A stretch of DNA of 64,000 nucleotides, from NCBI RefSeq assembly GCF_016801025.1, contig NZ_CP068983.1:2603001-2667000 (forward strand). The letters run 5' to 3'. This stretch comes from Paradevosia shaoguanensis. GTDB lineage: Bacteria; Pseudomonadota; Alphaproteobacteria; Rhizobiales; Devosiaceae. The position numbers and the translations under genes were made by a program. Below are positions 6,825-15,607 of the stretch, piece by piece (positions within the stretch are counted from its first letter, which is position 1; each line of letters begins with the position of its first letter). The notes below the pieces were generated by a model. The model saw nothing but the letters and a program-made list of their open reading frames with translations. It searched no databases and was not told the origin of the DNA.

Positions 6825-7487
6825 ATGGCCGACATCATCGAGCTCAAGGCGACCGACCTGGCGGCAATGCTCTGTTCGCGCGTGTGCCACGATCTGATCA
6901 ACCCGGTGGGTGCGATCGGTAACGGTCTCGAAGTTCTGGCCGATCCGGGCCAGGCCGAAATGGCGCCTTTCGCGCGCGATCTCATCGCCAACGCCGCCAA
7001 GCAGTCCCGCGCCAAACTCGAATTCGCGCGCCTGGCCTATGGAGCCTCCTCCACGGCCGGTACCGATTTCGATACCCGCGAGTGCGAGCGCGTCGCCAAG
7101 CTGCTGTTCGAGATCGAGAAAGCCGATCTCGACTGGCAGGTTCCGGCGATCCTGCTGCCCAAGCACAAGGCCAAGCTCTTCATGAACATGCTGTTGATCG
7201 CAGCCGGTTCGGTGCCTCGCGGTGGCTATGTGAAGGCCGAAATGACCGGTCCAGCCGGGCAGGAAGCCTTCCGCCTCACCTCCAAGGGTCCCAAGACGCT
7301 GATCCCGGCCGGCTCGGAAGGCCTGCTCTCGGGCGCGCCTGAAGAGGGCGTCGATGCACGGGGGATCCAGCCGTTCTACACCGGTATCCTGGCGCGGATG
7401 ACCGACATGGAACTCAAGATCGGCATCGAGAACGAAGAGTTCGTGTTCACGGCCACGCCCAAGGCGGCGAGCGCCGAAGCAGCCTAA
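6825..7487 (+). CDS. chpT: Histidine phosphotransferase ChpT
   Basis: A 220-residue cytoplasmic protein. In alphaproteobacteria ChpT carries phosphate from the hybrid kinase CckA to CtrA and CpdR. The phosphorylated His is His22 in SRVCHDLINPVGAIGNGLE, the typical dimerisation-helix motif. The C-terminal half resembles a degenerate ATPase domain that no longer binds ATP, consistent with the family. A response regulator follows at 69 bases on the same strand and ctrA lies just beyond on the other strand, so donor and acceptor are encoded within 2 kb. Start ATG at 6825. Confidence 0.92.
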   Translation: MADIIELKATDLAAMLCSRVCHDLINPVGAIGNGLEVLADPGQAEMAPFARDLIANAAKQSRAKLEFARLAYGASSTAGTDFDTRECERVAKLLFEIEKADLDWQVPAILLPKHKAKLFMNMLLIAAGSVPRGGYVKAEMTGPAGQEAFRLTSKGPKTLIPAGSEGLLSGAPEEGVDARGIQPFYTGILARMTDMELKIGIENEEFVFTATPKAASAEAA

Positions 7488-7556
7488 GGCTTCGCTAACC
7501 ATTCGTAGGGACTTTCGCCCCATAATCGGGGCGAATGCCTTTTCGCGAGTCCCGCC

Positions 7557-7922
7557 ATGAAATCCTGCCTGATCGTCGATGACTCGAGCGTGGTGCGCAA
7601 GGTCGCGGGCCGCATCCTCGAGGATATCGACTACATCATCGAAGAGGCCGAGGACGGGCAGGAAGCCTTCGACAAGTGCCGGCAGGAAATGCCCGACGCC
7701 ATCCTTCTCGACTGGCAGATGCCGATCATGACGGGGCTCGAGTTCCTGAAACTCCTCCGGGCTTATGTGGGCGGTGAGAAGCCGCACGTGGTCTACATGA
7801 CCACCGAGAACGACATCGGCCAGATCGCCCTGGCCCTCAAGGCCGGCGCCAACGACTACATGATGAAGCCGTTCGACCGGGATGTCCTGGAAGCCAAGTT
7901 CCACGGAGTCGTGGCGGAGTAG
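7557..7922 (+). CDS. Single-domain CheY-like response regulator
   Basis: A 121-residue receiver domain with no output domain. The acidic pocket is DD at residues 8-9, the phosphoacceptor is Asp52 in LLDWQMPIMTG, the switch Thr is in VVYMTTEND, and the conserved Lys is in YMMKPF. The position between chpT and ctrA is conserved in related genomes, which suggests a phosphate shuttle or sink in the CckA-ChpT-CtrA relay. It could also act in chemotaxis as a CheY. It does not look like CpdR or DivK by recognisable signature, so no symbol is given. Confidence 0.88.
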   Translation: MKSCLIVDDSSVVRKVAGRILEDIDYIIEEAEDGQEAFDKCRQEMPDAILLDWQMPIMTGLEFLKLLRAYVGGEKPHVVYMTTENDIGQIALALKAGANDYMMKPFDRDVLEAKFHGVVAE

Positions 7923-7962
7923 GGCGTTCGCCCGAGCCGCCTCACACTCAATCGCTCCTGCC

Positions 7963-8000
7963 GTCAAAAAACAAAACCCCGCGCCATTCTGGAGCGGGGT
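7963..8000 (-). terminator. Intrinsic terminator of ctrA
   Basis: On the minus strand ACCCCGC (8000-7994) pairs with GCGGGGT (7982-7976), followed by TTTTGTTTTTTG. It lies 30 bases past the ctrA stop codon. Confidence 0.85.
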
Positions 8001-8029
8001 CAGGTTTGTGACGATGGAGCTGGGCGCTA

Positions 8030-8734
<705 letters not shown>

Positions 8735-9140
8735 GTTAATCCCCTTGCCGTCAGGTTCCTGCTGGAACTCGGGGCCCGACGTCCATGCGCGACCGGCCGC
8801 CCCAATCCAACCCTACTGGATATGACTCCACACTAAGCCCGATTAGTTAACAAAGTTTAATTCTGATCCGCAATACGCAATCTCTGGTAACCTCAATTTA
8901 GTCTAACTCGTTGATTTATAACGGTTAATTGTCTCAACTTTTCTTAAGAAAATAGATTAAGAAGCCGCAATAACCGACTCTTCGGACTCATGGATTTGCA
9001 GGTCTGGGAGGGGAAATTGTGGCGAAATGTGGCAAGCCGACGCAGTGCGGGCAGAGCGACGCCAATCCTGCTCGTAGCGCTTTTTGCTTAACGTTCGGTT
9101 ACGTTCGCTCAAGAAGTGATTCGCTTGAGGAGCGCGGCGC
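8735..9140. promoter_or_regulatory. Regulatory region between divergent ctrA and fliI
   Basis: 406 bases with a strong AT-rich core (about 8840-8965). TTAA half-sites occur at 8847-8850 and 8857-8860 (spacing 6, not the canonical 7) and at several later positions. GANTC sites, the target of the CcrM methylase, are at 8824-8828, 8976-8980 and 8985-8989. In Caulobacter a GANTC site near ctrA P1 links its expression to replication. No protein gene is evident here. Confidence 0.5.
9108..9129 (+). promoter_or_regulatory. Inverted repeat in the fliI leader touching the ribosome binding site
   Basis: CTCAAG (9108-9113) and CTTGAG (9124-9129) are perfect complements separated by ten bases. The second arm abuts the GAGGAG Shine-Dalgarno (9128-9133) of the GTG start at 9141, so the hairpin could limit translation initiation. 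Just upstream, ACGTTCG is repeated in tandem. Confidence 0.35.
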
Positions 9141-10475
9141 GTGAAGTCGCTCACCACCGCTATCGATGCCATTGACGAAGTCGAGGTCTTCGGCCGCGTC
9201 AAAACCGTCCAGGGCCTCTTGATCGAAATCGTGGGGCCGGTGCGCGAGTTGCGTGTAGGCGGGCGCGTCTCCATCGAAACACAGGCCGGGGAATACCTGC
9301 CCGCCGAGATCATCGGCTTTCGCGAGGGACACGCGCTCTGCCTGCCTTTCGGGCCGCTCGCCGGCGTGCGGCTGGGCTGCAAGGCGGTGTTCCAGAGTTC
9401 GGACGGCGCGGTCTATCCGTCGCCGGCCTGGCTCGGGCGCGTGATCAATGCGGTGGGTGAACCCATCGACGGCAAGGGGCCGATCGCGGCTGGGGCAAGC
9501 GCCTATCCGCTGCGGCAGAATCCGCTCGCCGCGCATGATCGCGTGCGCGTGGGCGCGCCGATCGACCTGGGCGTGCGAGTGCTCAACACCTTTACGACCA
9601 TCTGCGACGGCCAGCGCATGGGCATCTTTGCCGGCTCGGGCGTGGGCAAGTCCGTGCTCATGTCCATGCTGGCGCGCAATACCGATGCCGACGTGGCGGT
9701 GATCGGGCTCATCGGCGAGCGCGGTCGCGAAGTGCACGAGTTCATCAGCGAGTATCTGGGCGAGGAAGGGTTGCAGCGCGCAGTCGTTGTAGTGGCCACG
9801 TCCGATGAGGCGGCGCTGATGCGCCGGCAGGCGGCGTATCTGACGCTTTCGCTTTCGGAATATTTCCGCGACCAGGGGCAGAGAGTGCTCTGCATGATGG
9901 ATAGCCTTACGCGCTTTGCCATGGCGCAGCGAGAGATTGGCCTGGCCATCGGCGAGCCGCCGACGGCCAAGGGTTATCCACCGACCGTATTCACCGAATT
10001 GCCACGGCTCCTCGAAAGAGCAGGGCCTGGAACGCCTTCTACCGGTTCTATTACCGGACTATTTACCGTTTTGGTTGAAGGTGATGATCACAATGAGCCC
10101 ATAGCGGATGCCGTACGCGGCATTCTCGACGGGCACATCGTGATGGAGCGTGGCATTGCCGAACGGGGAAGATACCCCGCCGTCAACGTCCTGCGGTCCA
10201 TCTCGCGAACCATGCCGGGCTGTGTTCCAGTGGACATGAGACCCACCCTGAGCAAGGCGCGCGAACTGATGTCGGTCTACGCCGATATGGAAGAGCTGAT
10301 CCGTCTGGGGGCATACCGGAAAGGATCGGACCCGAAGGTAGACCGCGCTATCGCCATCAACCCGGCGCTGGAGGCGTTTTTGAGCCAGCAAAGGGAAGAG
10401 CGAACGTCGATTGCCGATGGCTACAACATGCTGGCGGCGATCGTGGACATGGCGGAAGCGCAGCAGACCGGCTAG
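9141..10475 (+). CDS. fliI: Flagellar export ATPase FliI
   Basis: A 444-residue ATPase of the flagellar type III export apparatus, related to the F1 beta subunit. It energises unfolding and export of flagellar subunits and works with FliH and FliJ at the base of the motor. Walker A is GSGVGKS at residues 165-171, Walker B is near [12 protein letters not shown], and the [18 protein letters not shown] block is typical. The start is GTG with GAGGAG upstream. fliJ follows after 61 bases. The gene is divergent from ctrA and separate from the fliF cluster, where fliH is encoded. Confidence 0.95.
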   Translation: MKSLTTAIDAIDEVEVFGRVKTVQGLLIEIVGPVRELRVGGRVSIETQAGEYLPAEIIGFREGHALCLPFGPLAGVRLGCKAVFQSSDGAVYPSPAWLGRVINAVGEPIDGKGPIAAGASAYPLRQNPLAAHDRVRVGAPIDLGVRVLNTFTTICDGQRMGIFAGSGVGKSVLMSMLARNTDADVAVIGLIGERGREVHEFISEYLGEEGLQRAVVVVATSDEAALMRRQAAYLTLSLSEYFRDQGQRVLCMMDSLTRFAMAQREIGLAIGEPPTAKGYPPTVFTELPRLLERAGPGTPSTGSITGLFTVLVEGDDHNEPIADAVRGILDGHIVMERGIAERGRYPAVNVLRSISRTMPGCVPVDMRPTLSKARELMSVYADMEELIRLGAYRKGSDPKVDRAIAINPALEAFLSQQREERTSIADGYNMLAAIVDMAEAQQTG

Positions 10476-10536
10476 GGCGAATGGGGCAGTTATCCCATAG
10501 GGCTCTGGGGACTTGATGGGGTAAGGAGTACAAGTC

Positions 10537-10953
10537 GTGAAGTCGCGCAGTGAGAGCCTCATAAGGCTCAAGAAATTTCAGGTGGACGAGAAGCGTCGGC
10601 AGGTCACTCAGATCGAGATGATGATCGCCGATTTCGAGCGCATGGCGTCCGACCTCGACCAGCAGATCGAAATCGAACACCAGAAGACGGGCATTTCCGA
10701 TATCGCCCACTTCGCCTATTCGACCTTCGCCAAGGCAGCGCTGCAGCGCCGCGACAACCTTCTCGCATCGGCCAACGACATGCGCGAGAAGCTGGAGGGC
10801 GCGCAGGACGCGCTGGCGGAAGCCATCGAAGACCTCAAGAAGGTCGAACTGCTCGACCAGCGCGAACACCAGCGCGAAGTGGCCGAGCAGAACAAGATCG
10901 AGCAGGCCGAGTATGACGAGATCGCCCGGCTGAGGTTCCGCAACGGGCGGTAA
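10537..10953 (+). CDS. fliJ: Flagellar export chaperone FliJ
   Basis: A 138-residue protein predicted to be helical throughout, with heptad-rich coiled coils (about residues 10-60 and 65-125) and no Cys. This fits FliJ, which sits in the centre of the FliI hexamer, resembles the gamma subunit of F1 and recycles export chaperones. FliJ sequences diverge strongly, so the assignment also relies on position directly after fliI. The start is GTG at 10537 with AAGGAG at about 10523. A rho-independent terminator follows after 20 bases, so fliI-fliJ form a two-gene unit. Confidence 0.85.
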   Translation: MKSRSESLIRLKKFQVDEKRRQVTQIEMMIADFERMASDLDQQIEIEHQKTGISDIAHFAYSTFAKAALQRRDNLLASANDMREKLEGAQDALAEAIEDLKKVELLDQREHQREVAEQNKIEQAEYDEIARLRFRNGR

Positions 10954-10973
10954 TGCTTAGTCGGTTGAGATTG

Positions 10974-11007
10974 AAAGGGGCTCCGCGGTGCGGGGCCCTT
11001 TTGTTTT
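10974..11007 (+). terminator. Intrinsic terminator of fliI-fliJ
   Basis: AAAGGGGCTCCGC pairs with GCGGGGCCCTTTT across GGT, with one mismatch and one G-U pair, followed by GTTTT. Confidence 0.8.
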
Positions 11008-11065
11008 GCGGGGGAGAGGCCGTGACCTACCCCCTCCCCAGGTGGGTGGGCGCTGCGTGCGGGAT

Positions 11066-12004
11066 CTACGGCTGAACCACCAGCCTCTGCGCGCTCCGGT
11101 CGGCGGCATAAGTGCTCTTGTCGAATGGCGGCTGCTCTTCCAGTGACTGTTTGCTGACATTGAGGAAGAGGTAGCGGTTGTTGCCGGCGTCGACCGAGAA
11201 GGCGAGATTTTCAAAACCCACTGCCACCGGCTTGCTGCCCAGGCCGAGGAAACCGCCGACGTCGACGATCACGGCATCCACCTTGCCGTCGGCATTGACC
11301 ACGAAATCGCCGATTGTGCCGATGGCTTCGTCGTTGATGCCGTAGACGGCGATACCCTTGAGGTCTTCGGCCGTGAGGGTGGCGGCGTCGATGGGATGGA
11401 GATTGGCGCTGTCGATGTGGTTGGTCTCCGGAGCATCGGTCGTGGCGTCCGGGCTGATATTGCTGGTGTCGTTGGCATTAGGCTCGATGGCCTGTGCCTC
11501 GGCATCCTGCTTGGCAACGTCGGCGCGCGCTTCAGCCAGATCTTCATGCCAGGCGAAGGCGGGCGCGGCGGCGAGGGCGTCCTTGGTGACGTTGAGCACG
11601 ATACGGTCGCTGCCGTCGGGCGCCTTGCTCCACTGGAGCTGCGCATAGTCGATGGCGACGCTCTTCTCGCCCGTGCCGAGATAGCCGCCGACGCCCAGCA
11701 CGACAGCCGAAATCTTGCCGTCCGCGCTGACGACGAGGTCATCGATCGCTCCGATGAGGTCTGCCGTATCGGTCGTGCCGGAGAAGACGCTCATGCCGAC
11801 GAGCAAGGAGGCGAGGTGGTCGCTGGTGAGCGGGCGATAGCCCTCGGAAAGCGTCGTGGGGCGATGAAGCTGCGTCTCGGTCATGCCCGCATTGGGAGCA
11901 ACGGGCGCATCGAGCGGCGAAGTCGGCGCCGCCTGTTGCGCGAGCGCAAGATCGGGAGCGGCGAGGGCGGCGAGAAAGAAAAGGGGCAGGGCTTTGCGAA
12001 ACAT
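11066..12004 (-). CDS. Exported protein with two PRC-barrel domains
   Basis: A 312-residue protein. The signal peptide (MFRKALPLFFLAALAAPDLALA) supports the ATG at 12004 over longer in-frame options. Two PRC-barrel-like modules follow: about residues 60-145 (VFSGTTDTADLIGAIDDLVV ... GVGGYLGTGEKSVAIDY) and about 215-295 (GINDEAIGTIGDFVVNADGK ... VGGFLGLGSKPVAVGF). An Ala/Asp-rich linker joins them. The modules are clearly homologous, suggesting internal duplication. PRC-barrels bind proteins or RNA. Exported tandem versions are common in Rhizobiales and their role is not known to me. It converges with the fliJ transcript. Confidence 0.82.
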   Translation of the reverse strand: MFRKALPLFFLAALAAPDLALAQQAAPTSPLDAPVAPNAGMTETQLHRPTTLSEGYRPLTSDHLASLLVGMSVFSGTTDTADLIGAIDDLVVSADGKISAVVLGVGGYLGTGEKSVAIDYAQLQWSKAPDGSDRIVLNVTKDALAAAPAFAWHEDLAEARADVAKQDAEAQAIEPNANDTSNISPDATTDAPETNHIDSANLHPIDAATLTAEDLKGIAVYGINDEAIGTIGDFVVNADGKVDAVIVDVGGFLGLGSKPVAVGFENLAFSVDAGNNRYLFLNVSKQSLEEQPPFDKSTYAADRSAQRLVVQP

Positions 12005-12361
12005 GGGGTTCTCCTGCCGGGCAAACGCGCGCGGATAGCCTGATGTTCCAGCGAGAAATTGAAAAGGCCGGCTCCGCATCGCGGCACCGGCCTTTTCCGC
12101 CTCCCTGGCGGATTTTTCAGAGGAGTGCGGCACGCAGCCTCCCTGATGTGAGTGACGATAACGCAAGGAGCGGGGCCGGGCAGCCCGAAAGCTCAGGCGC
12201 GGTTAAGCAGTTGCTAATTGGTTAACGGAAACGGTGGGGTTCTTGCGATCCTTCCAAGAGGAGGGGCGAGGCGGAGTTGACCTTGCCCCGCAATGCTGTT
12301 CTCAATTCCATCAGCGGTGGGAGGGAACAGCCGCTAAACAGGAAATGGGAGGACCGGAGAG
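12005..12361. other. 357-base divergent intergenic region with a terminator-like hairpin
   Basis: It separates the PRC-barrel gene (-) from dctQ (+). The main structure is the hairpin at 12062-12096. A second small inverted repeat, CCGCC with GGCGG, lies next to it at about 12097-12112. The dctQ side has GTTAAGCAGTTGCTAATTGG followed by TTAAC, AT-rich enough for a promoter. No coding signal was found. Confidence 0.45.
12062..12096 (-). terminator. Terminator-like hairpin inside the PRC-barrel gene leader
   Basis: AAAAGGCCGG (12062-12071) and CCGGCCTTTT (12087-12096) are perfect complements. The inner bases CCGC and GCGG add a second stem. U-runs follow on both strands. It lies 58 bases upstream of the PRC-barrel start codon, so on the minus strand it would act as an attenuator or end a short leader RNA. 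Confidence 0.5.
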
Positions 12362-12925
12362 TTGCTTGGGCTCGCCTGGCTCGTCAGAGCCATCAGCGGC
12401 ATCAACCGGGTCGTGGGGGAAATTCTCTGCTGGCTGGCGCTCGGTTGTGTCTTGTTGTGTTTCACCGTCGTGGTGCAACGCTACTTCTTTCACGTATCGA
12501 TCCTGTGGATGCAGGATCTCTATGTGTGGATGAGCGGCGCCATGTTCACCGGCGTCGCGGGCTTTGCGCTGATGCGCGACGATCATGTGCGCGTCGATAT
12601 CTTCTACCGCCCGGCTTCGGCGCGCAAAAAGGCGATGGCTGACCTTTTCGGCGTCATCTTTTTCCTGCTGCCCTTCATGTTTGTGGTTCTGCACTACAGC
12701 TGGACGGCGGTTGTCCGTTCGTGGAGCTACTACGAGGGGTCGGCCAATATCGGAGGCATGCCGGGGCTCTTCGTGCTCAAGAGCTTCATCATCGTCTTTG
12801 CGGTGCTGGTGGGCTTGCAGGGCATAGCCATGGCGGCGCGCGCCGCCCTGGTATTGGCGGGGCACGAAAATCTTCTACCCGAAAAACTGCGCTATGGCGC
12901 CAACGAGGTGGAAGAGGCGGTTTGA
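12362..12925 (+). CDS. TRAP transporter small membrane subunit DctQ
   Basis: A 187-residue inner-membrane protein with four hydrophobic segments, typical of DctQ/TakQ. TRAP transporters use a periplasmic receptor and a sodium gradient to import organic acids. Family features include VVVQRYFFHVSILWMQDLYVW and a conserved MRDDHVRVDIFYR. The start is TTG at 12362 with GGAGGACCGGAGAG upstream. The stop overlaps the dctM start (TGATG at 12923-12927), so the two are translationally coupled. The matching receptor gene lies on the opposite strand after dctM. Confidence 0.88.
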   Translation: MLGLAWLVRAISGINRVVGEILCWLALGCVLLCFTVVVQRYFFHVSILWMQDLYVWMSGAMFTGVAGFALMRDDHVRVDIFYRPASARKKAMADLFGVIFFLLPFMFVVLHYSWTAVVRSWSYYEGSANIGGMPGLFVLKSFIIVFAVLVGLQGIAMAARAALVLAGHENLLPEKLRYGANEVEEAV

Positions 12926-14316
12926 TGGATCCTGTCATGCTTGGCGAGATCCTCGCCGCCCTTATGTTCGTGGGCGTCATCGGCGTCCTCATGCTCGGTT
13001 TCCCCGTCGCTTTCTCGCTGGCCGGCACGGCGCTGATCTTCGGCCTCGTGGGTGGGTTCCTCGGGGTCTACGACCCTTCCAACTACGCCTCGCTGGTCGG
13101 GCGTTACGTGGGACTCATGACCAACGAGGTGCTGGTGGCCGTACCGCTCTTCGTGTTCATGGGCGTGATGCTCGAGCGATCGGGCATTGCCGAGCAATTG
13201 CTGCTGACCATGGGCAAGCTGTTCGGCAACCTGCGCGGCGGGCTCGGCCTGTCGGTAATCGTGGTAGGCGCGTTGCTGGCGGCCTCGACCGGGGTCGTGG
13301 GCGCTACCGTCGTCACGATGGGGCTCATCTCGCTGCCGGCCATGCTGCGCGCCGGCTACGATCCCAAGCTCGCCACCGGCGTTATCTGCGCCTCAGGCAC
13401 TCTCGGACAGATTATCCCGCCCTCGACGGTGCTCATCTTCATGGGCGACATGCTCTCGGGCATCAATGCCCAAGTGCAGATGGAGAAGGGCAATTTCGCG
13501 CCCGCGCCGGTATCGGTAGGCGCGCTCTTCGCCGGCGCCATCCTTCCGGGTCTGCTCCTGGTGGCGCTTTATGCCGGCTTCATGATCTTCAAGGCCATAA
13601 CAGACCCCAAGTCCTGCCCGGCGACACCGGTGCCGGAAGCTGAACGGGGCACCCTGGGGCGGGACGTGGTGGTCGCGTTGCTGCCACCACTCCTGCTGAT
13701 CGTGGCGGTGCTCGGCTCGATCCTGGGTGGTGTGGCGACGCCTACGGAGGCTGCCTCGGTAGGCTCGGTGGGTGCAATGCTGCTGGCTGCGCTCCGTCGG
13801 AAACTTGATCTTGGTATCCTGCGTCAGGTGGTGATCTCCACTGCGACCATCACCTCGATGGTTTTCATCATCCTCTTCGGCGCCGCCGTGTTCTCGATCG
13901 TCTTCCGCATGATGGGTGGCGACAACCTCGTGCACGAATTCCTCTCGTCCATGCCTGGCGGTGCGATCGGCGCGATGATCGTGGTGATGTTCGTGATGTT
14001 CCTGCTCGGGTTCATCCTGGATACATTCGAGATCATTTTCATCGTGATCCCGATCACGGCGCCGGTGCTGCTGGCGCTCAACGTGGATCCGATCTGGTTG
14101 GGTGTAATGGTGGGCGTGAACCTCCAGACGAGCTTCCTGACGCCGCCTTTCGGCTTCGCGCTTTTCTACCTGCGGGGTGTCGCGCCGGCCAGGGTCACCA
14201 CGGGCATGATATATCGCGGGGTGGTACCCTTCGTGATCCTGCAGATCATCGCCCTGGCGATCCTGTTCTTCGTGCCGCAGCTCATCACCTGGTTGCCAGG
14301 AATTCTCTACCACTAG
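12925..14316 (+). CDS. TRAP transporter large permease DctM
   Basis: A 463-residue integral membrane protein with about twelve hydrophobic segments, the usual size of DctM. It is the sodium-coupled translocation subunit. Conserved blocks include GFPVAFSLAGTALIFG near residue 25, SLPAMLRAGYDPKLATGVIC near 140, GTLGQIIPPSTVLIFMGDML near 160, and ATPTEAASVGSVGAMLLA near 275. The start at 12925 overlaps the dctQ stop. A bidirectional terminator lies between it and the convergent dctP gene. Confidence 0.92.
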   Translation: MDPVMLGEILAALMFVGVIGVLMLGFPVAFSLAGTALIFGLVGGFLGVYDPSNYASLVGRYVGLMTNEVLVAVPLFVFMGVMLERSGIAEQLLLTMGKLFGNLRGGLGLSVIVVGALLAASTGVVGATVVTMGLISLPAMLRAGYDPKLATGVICASGTLGQIIPPSTVLIFMGDMLSGINAQVQMEKGNFAPAPVSVGALFAGAILPGLLLVALYAGFMIFKAITDPKSCPATPVPEAERGTLGRDVVVALLPPLLLIVAVLGSILGGVATPTEAASVGSVGAMLLAALRRKLDLGILRQVVISTATITSMVFIILFGAAVFSIVFRMMGGDNLVHEFLSSMPGGAIGAMIVVMFVMFLLGFILDTFEIIFIVIPITAPVLLALNVDPIWLGVMVGVNLQTSFLTPPFGFALFYLRGVAPARVTTGMIYRGVVPFVILQIIALAILFFVPQLITWLPGILYH

Positions 14317-14325
14317 CAAACGACA

Positions 14326-14351
14326 AAAGCCCGGACCAAGGTCCGGGCTTT
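14326..14351. terminator. Bidirectional terminator between dctM and dctP
   Basis: AAAGCCCGGACC and GGTCCGGGCTTT are perfect 12-bp complements around a two-base AA loop, between two convergent genes. Confidence 0.85.
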
Positions 14352-14371
14352 CATTTCGCGCTGCAAGGTCG

Positions 14372-15472
14372 TCAGGAATATTTGATGTATTTCTGGCGTG
14401 CGACGAGGAACGGCATGTCGGTGCCTTCCGTGCGTTCGCGCAGCAGGTTGAAGGCCGAGACGAAGCTTTCGGCCACTTCCTTGGTGAGGGCGTCTCCGCT
14501 CTGGCGGATTTCCGCGATGAGGTCCATCGAGGCCTTGGCGCCAGCCTCGAGGATTTCCTCGGGGAACTGACGGATCTGGACGCCATGTTCGCTCACGAGC
14601 GCGCGTAGGGCGCGAGGGTCATTGGCATACATGTCCGAGGCCACATCGTCATAGGCCGCCTGCGAGCAGGCACGGACAATTTCCTGCAGGTCCTCCGGCA
14701 GCTCCTGGAACTTGGACTTGCTGACCGCGATTTCGGTCGCGAGGCCAGGTTCGACGAAGCTGGGGAAATAGTAGTTCTTGCAGATCTGGTAGAAGCCGAG
14801 AGCCAAATCGTTATAGGGCCCAACGAACTCGGCGGCATCGAGGGTACCGGACTGGAGCGCGGCGAAAATGTCGCCGGCAGCCATGTTGGTTACCGAAGCG
14901 CCGAGCTTGGCCCAGACCTGGCCGCCGAGGCCTGGCGTGCGGAAGCGCAGCCCCTGGAGGTCCGAGACGCCGGTAAGCTCGTTGCGGAACCAGCCGCCCG
15001 CTTGCGTGCCGGTGTCGCCGGAAAGGAAGCCCTGCAGTCCGAACTGGTCGTAGATCTTGTCCCAGAGCTCCTGCCCGCCGAGGTAGCGAACCCAGGCGGT
15101 CAGCTCGCGGCTGGTCATGCCATAGGGCACACCGGTGAAGAAGGACAGGCCCTGGCTCTTGTTCTGCCAATAATAGGGCGTGCCGTGGCTCATTTCGGCG
15201 GAGCCGTCGATGACAGCGTCGAGTGCCTGCAGGCCGGGCACCATTTCACCAGCGGCGAAGACCTGCACGGTCAGGCGACCGCCGGAGGCCTTGGTAATAC
15301 GATCGGCCAAATTCTGGGCGCCTACGCCCAGGCCGGGGAAGTTCTTGGGCCAGGTAGTGACCATGCGCCAGGTAATATTGCCTTGTGCGATGGCCGGTGC
15401 AGCAAGAGTCGTGGCAGCGACGGCGCCAACAGTGGCGGCCGACGCGGACCTGAAGAATTCGCGTCTCTTCAT
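14372..15472 (-). CDS. TRAP transporter substrate-binding protein, TakP-like
   Basis: A 366-residue periplasmic receptor. The ATG at 15472 gives MKRREFFRSASAATVGAVAA, a twin-arginine-type signal peptide cleaved after AIAQ near residue 30. The mature N-terminus ITWRMVTTWPKNFPGLGVGA and the block MSHGTPYYWQNKSQGLSFFT resemble TakP, the 2-oxo acid binding protein of Rhodobacter. 2-oxo acids or other monocarboxylates are therefore likely ligands. This is by resemblance. It is convergent with dctQ-dctM instead of preceding them as is usual, and it lies 135 bases downstream of flhA on the same strand. Confidence 0.88.
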   Translation of the reverse strand: MKRREFFRSASAATVGAVAATTLAAPAIAQGNITWRMVTTWPKNFPGLGVGAQNLADRITKASGGRLTVQVFAAGEMVPGLQALDAVIDGSAEMSHGTPYYWQNKSQGLSFFTGVPYGMTSRELTAWVRYLGGQELWDKIYDQFGLQGFLSGDTGTQAGGWFRNELTGVSDLQGLRFRTPGLGGQVWAKLGASVTNMAAGDIFAALQSGTLDAAEFVGPYNDLALGFYQICKNYYFPSFVEPGLATEIAVSKSKFQELPEDLQEIVRACSQAAYDDVASDMYANDPRALRALVSEHGVQIRQFPEEILEAGAKASMDLIAEIRQSGDALTKEVAESFVSAFNLLRERTEGTDMPFLVARQKYIKYS

Positions 15473-15607
15473 CAATTTCCTCCCAGTGGCACGCGCCCCA
15501 TGCCCGCGCCTTCAACACCACGGCGTTCCGCTCTTTGGCGTCGACTGCACCTAAGAAAGCAACCAGATGAAATCCTGTCCAGCGAGTTGTTGAGGAGTTG
15601 GCTTGGC

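Noticed and set aside
8847-8860. TTAA pair upstream of ctrA as a canonical CtrA box
   Set aside because: The spacing is six bases, not seven, so it is described only as half-sites.
12062-12096. Small SRP RNA or another known housekeeping RNA
   Set aside because: The conserved SRP domain IV loop sequence is absent. Only a terminator-like hairpin remains.
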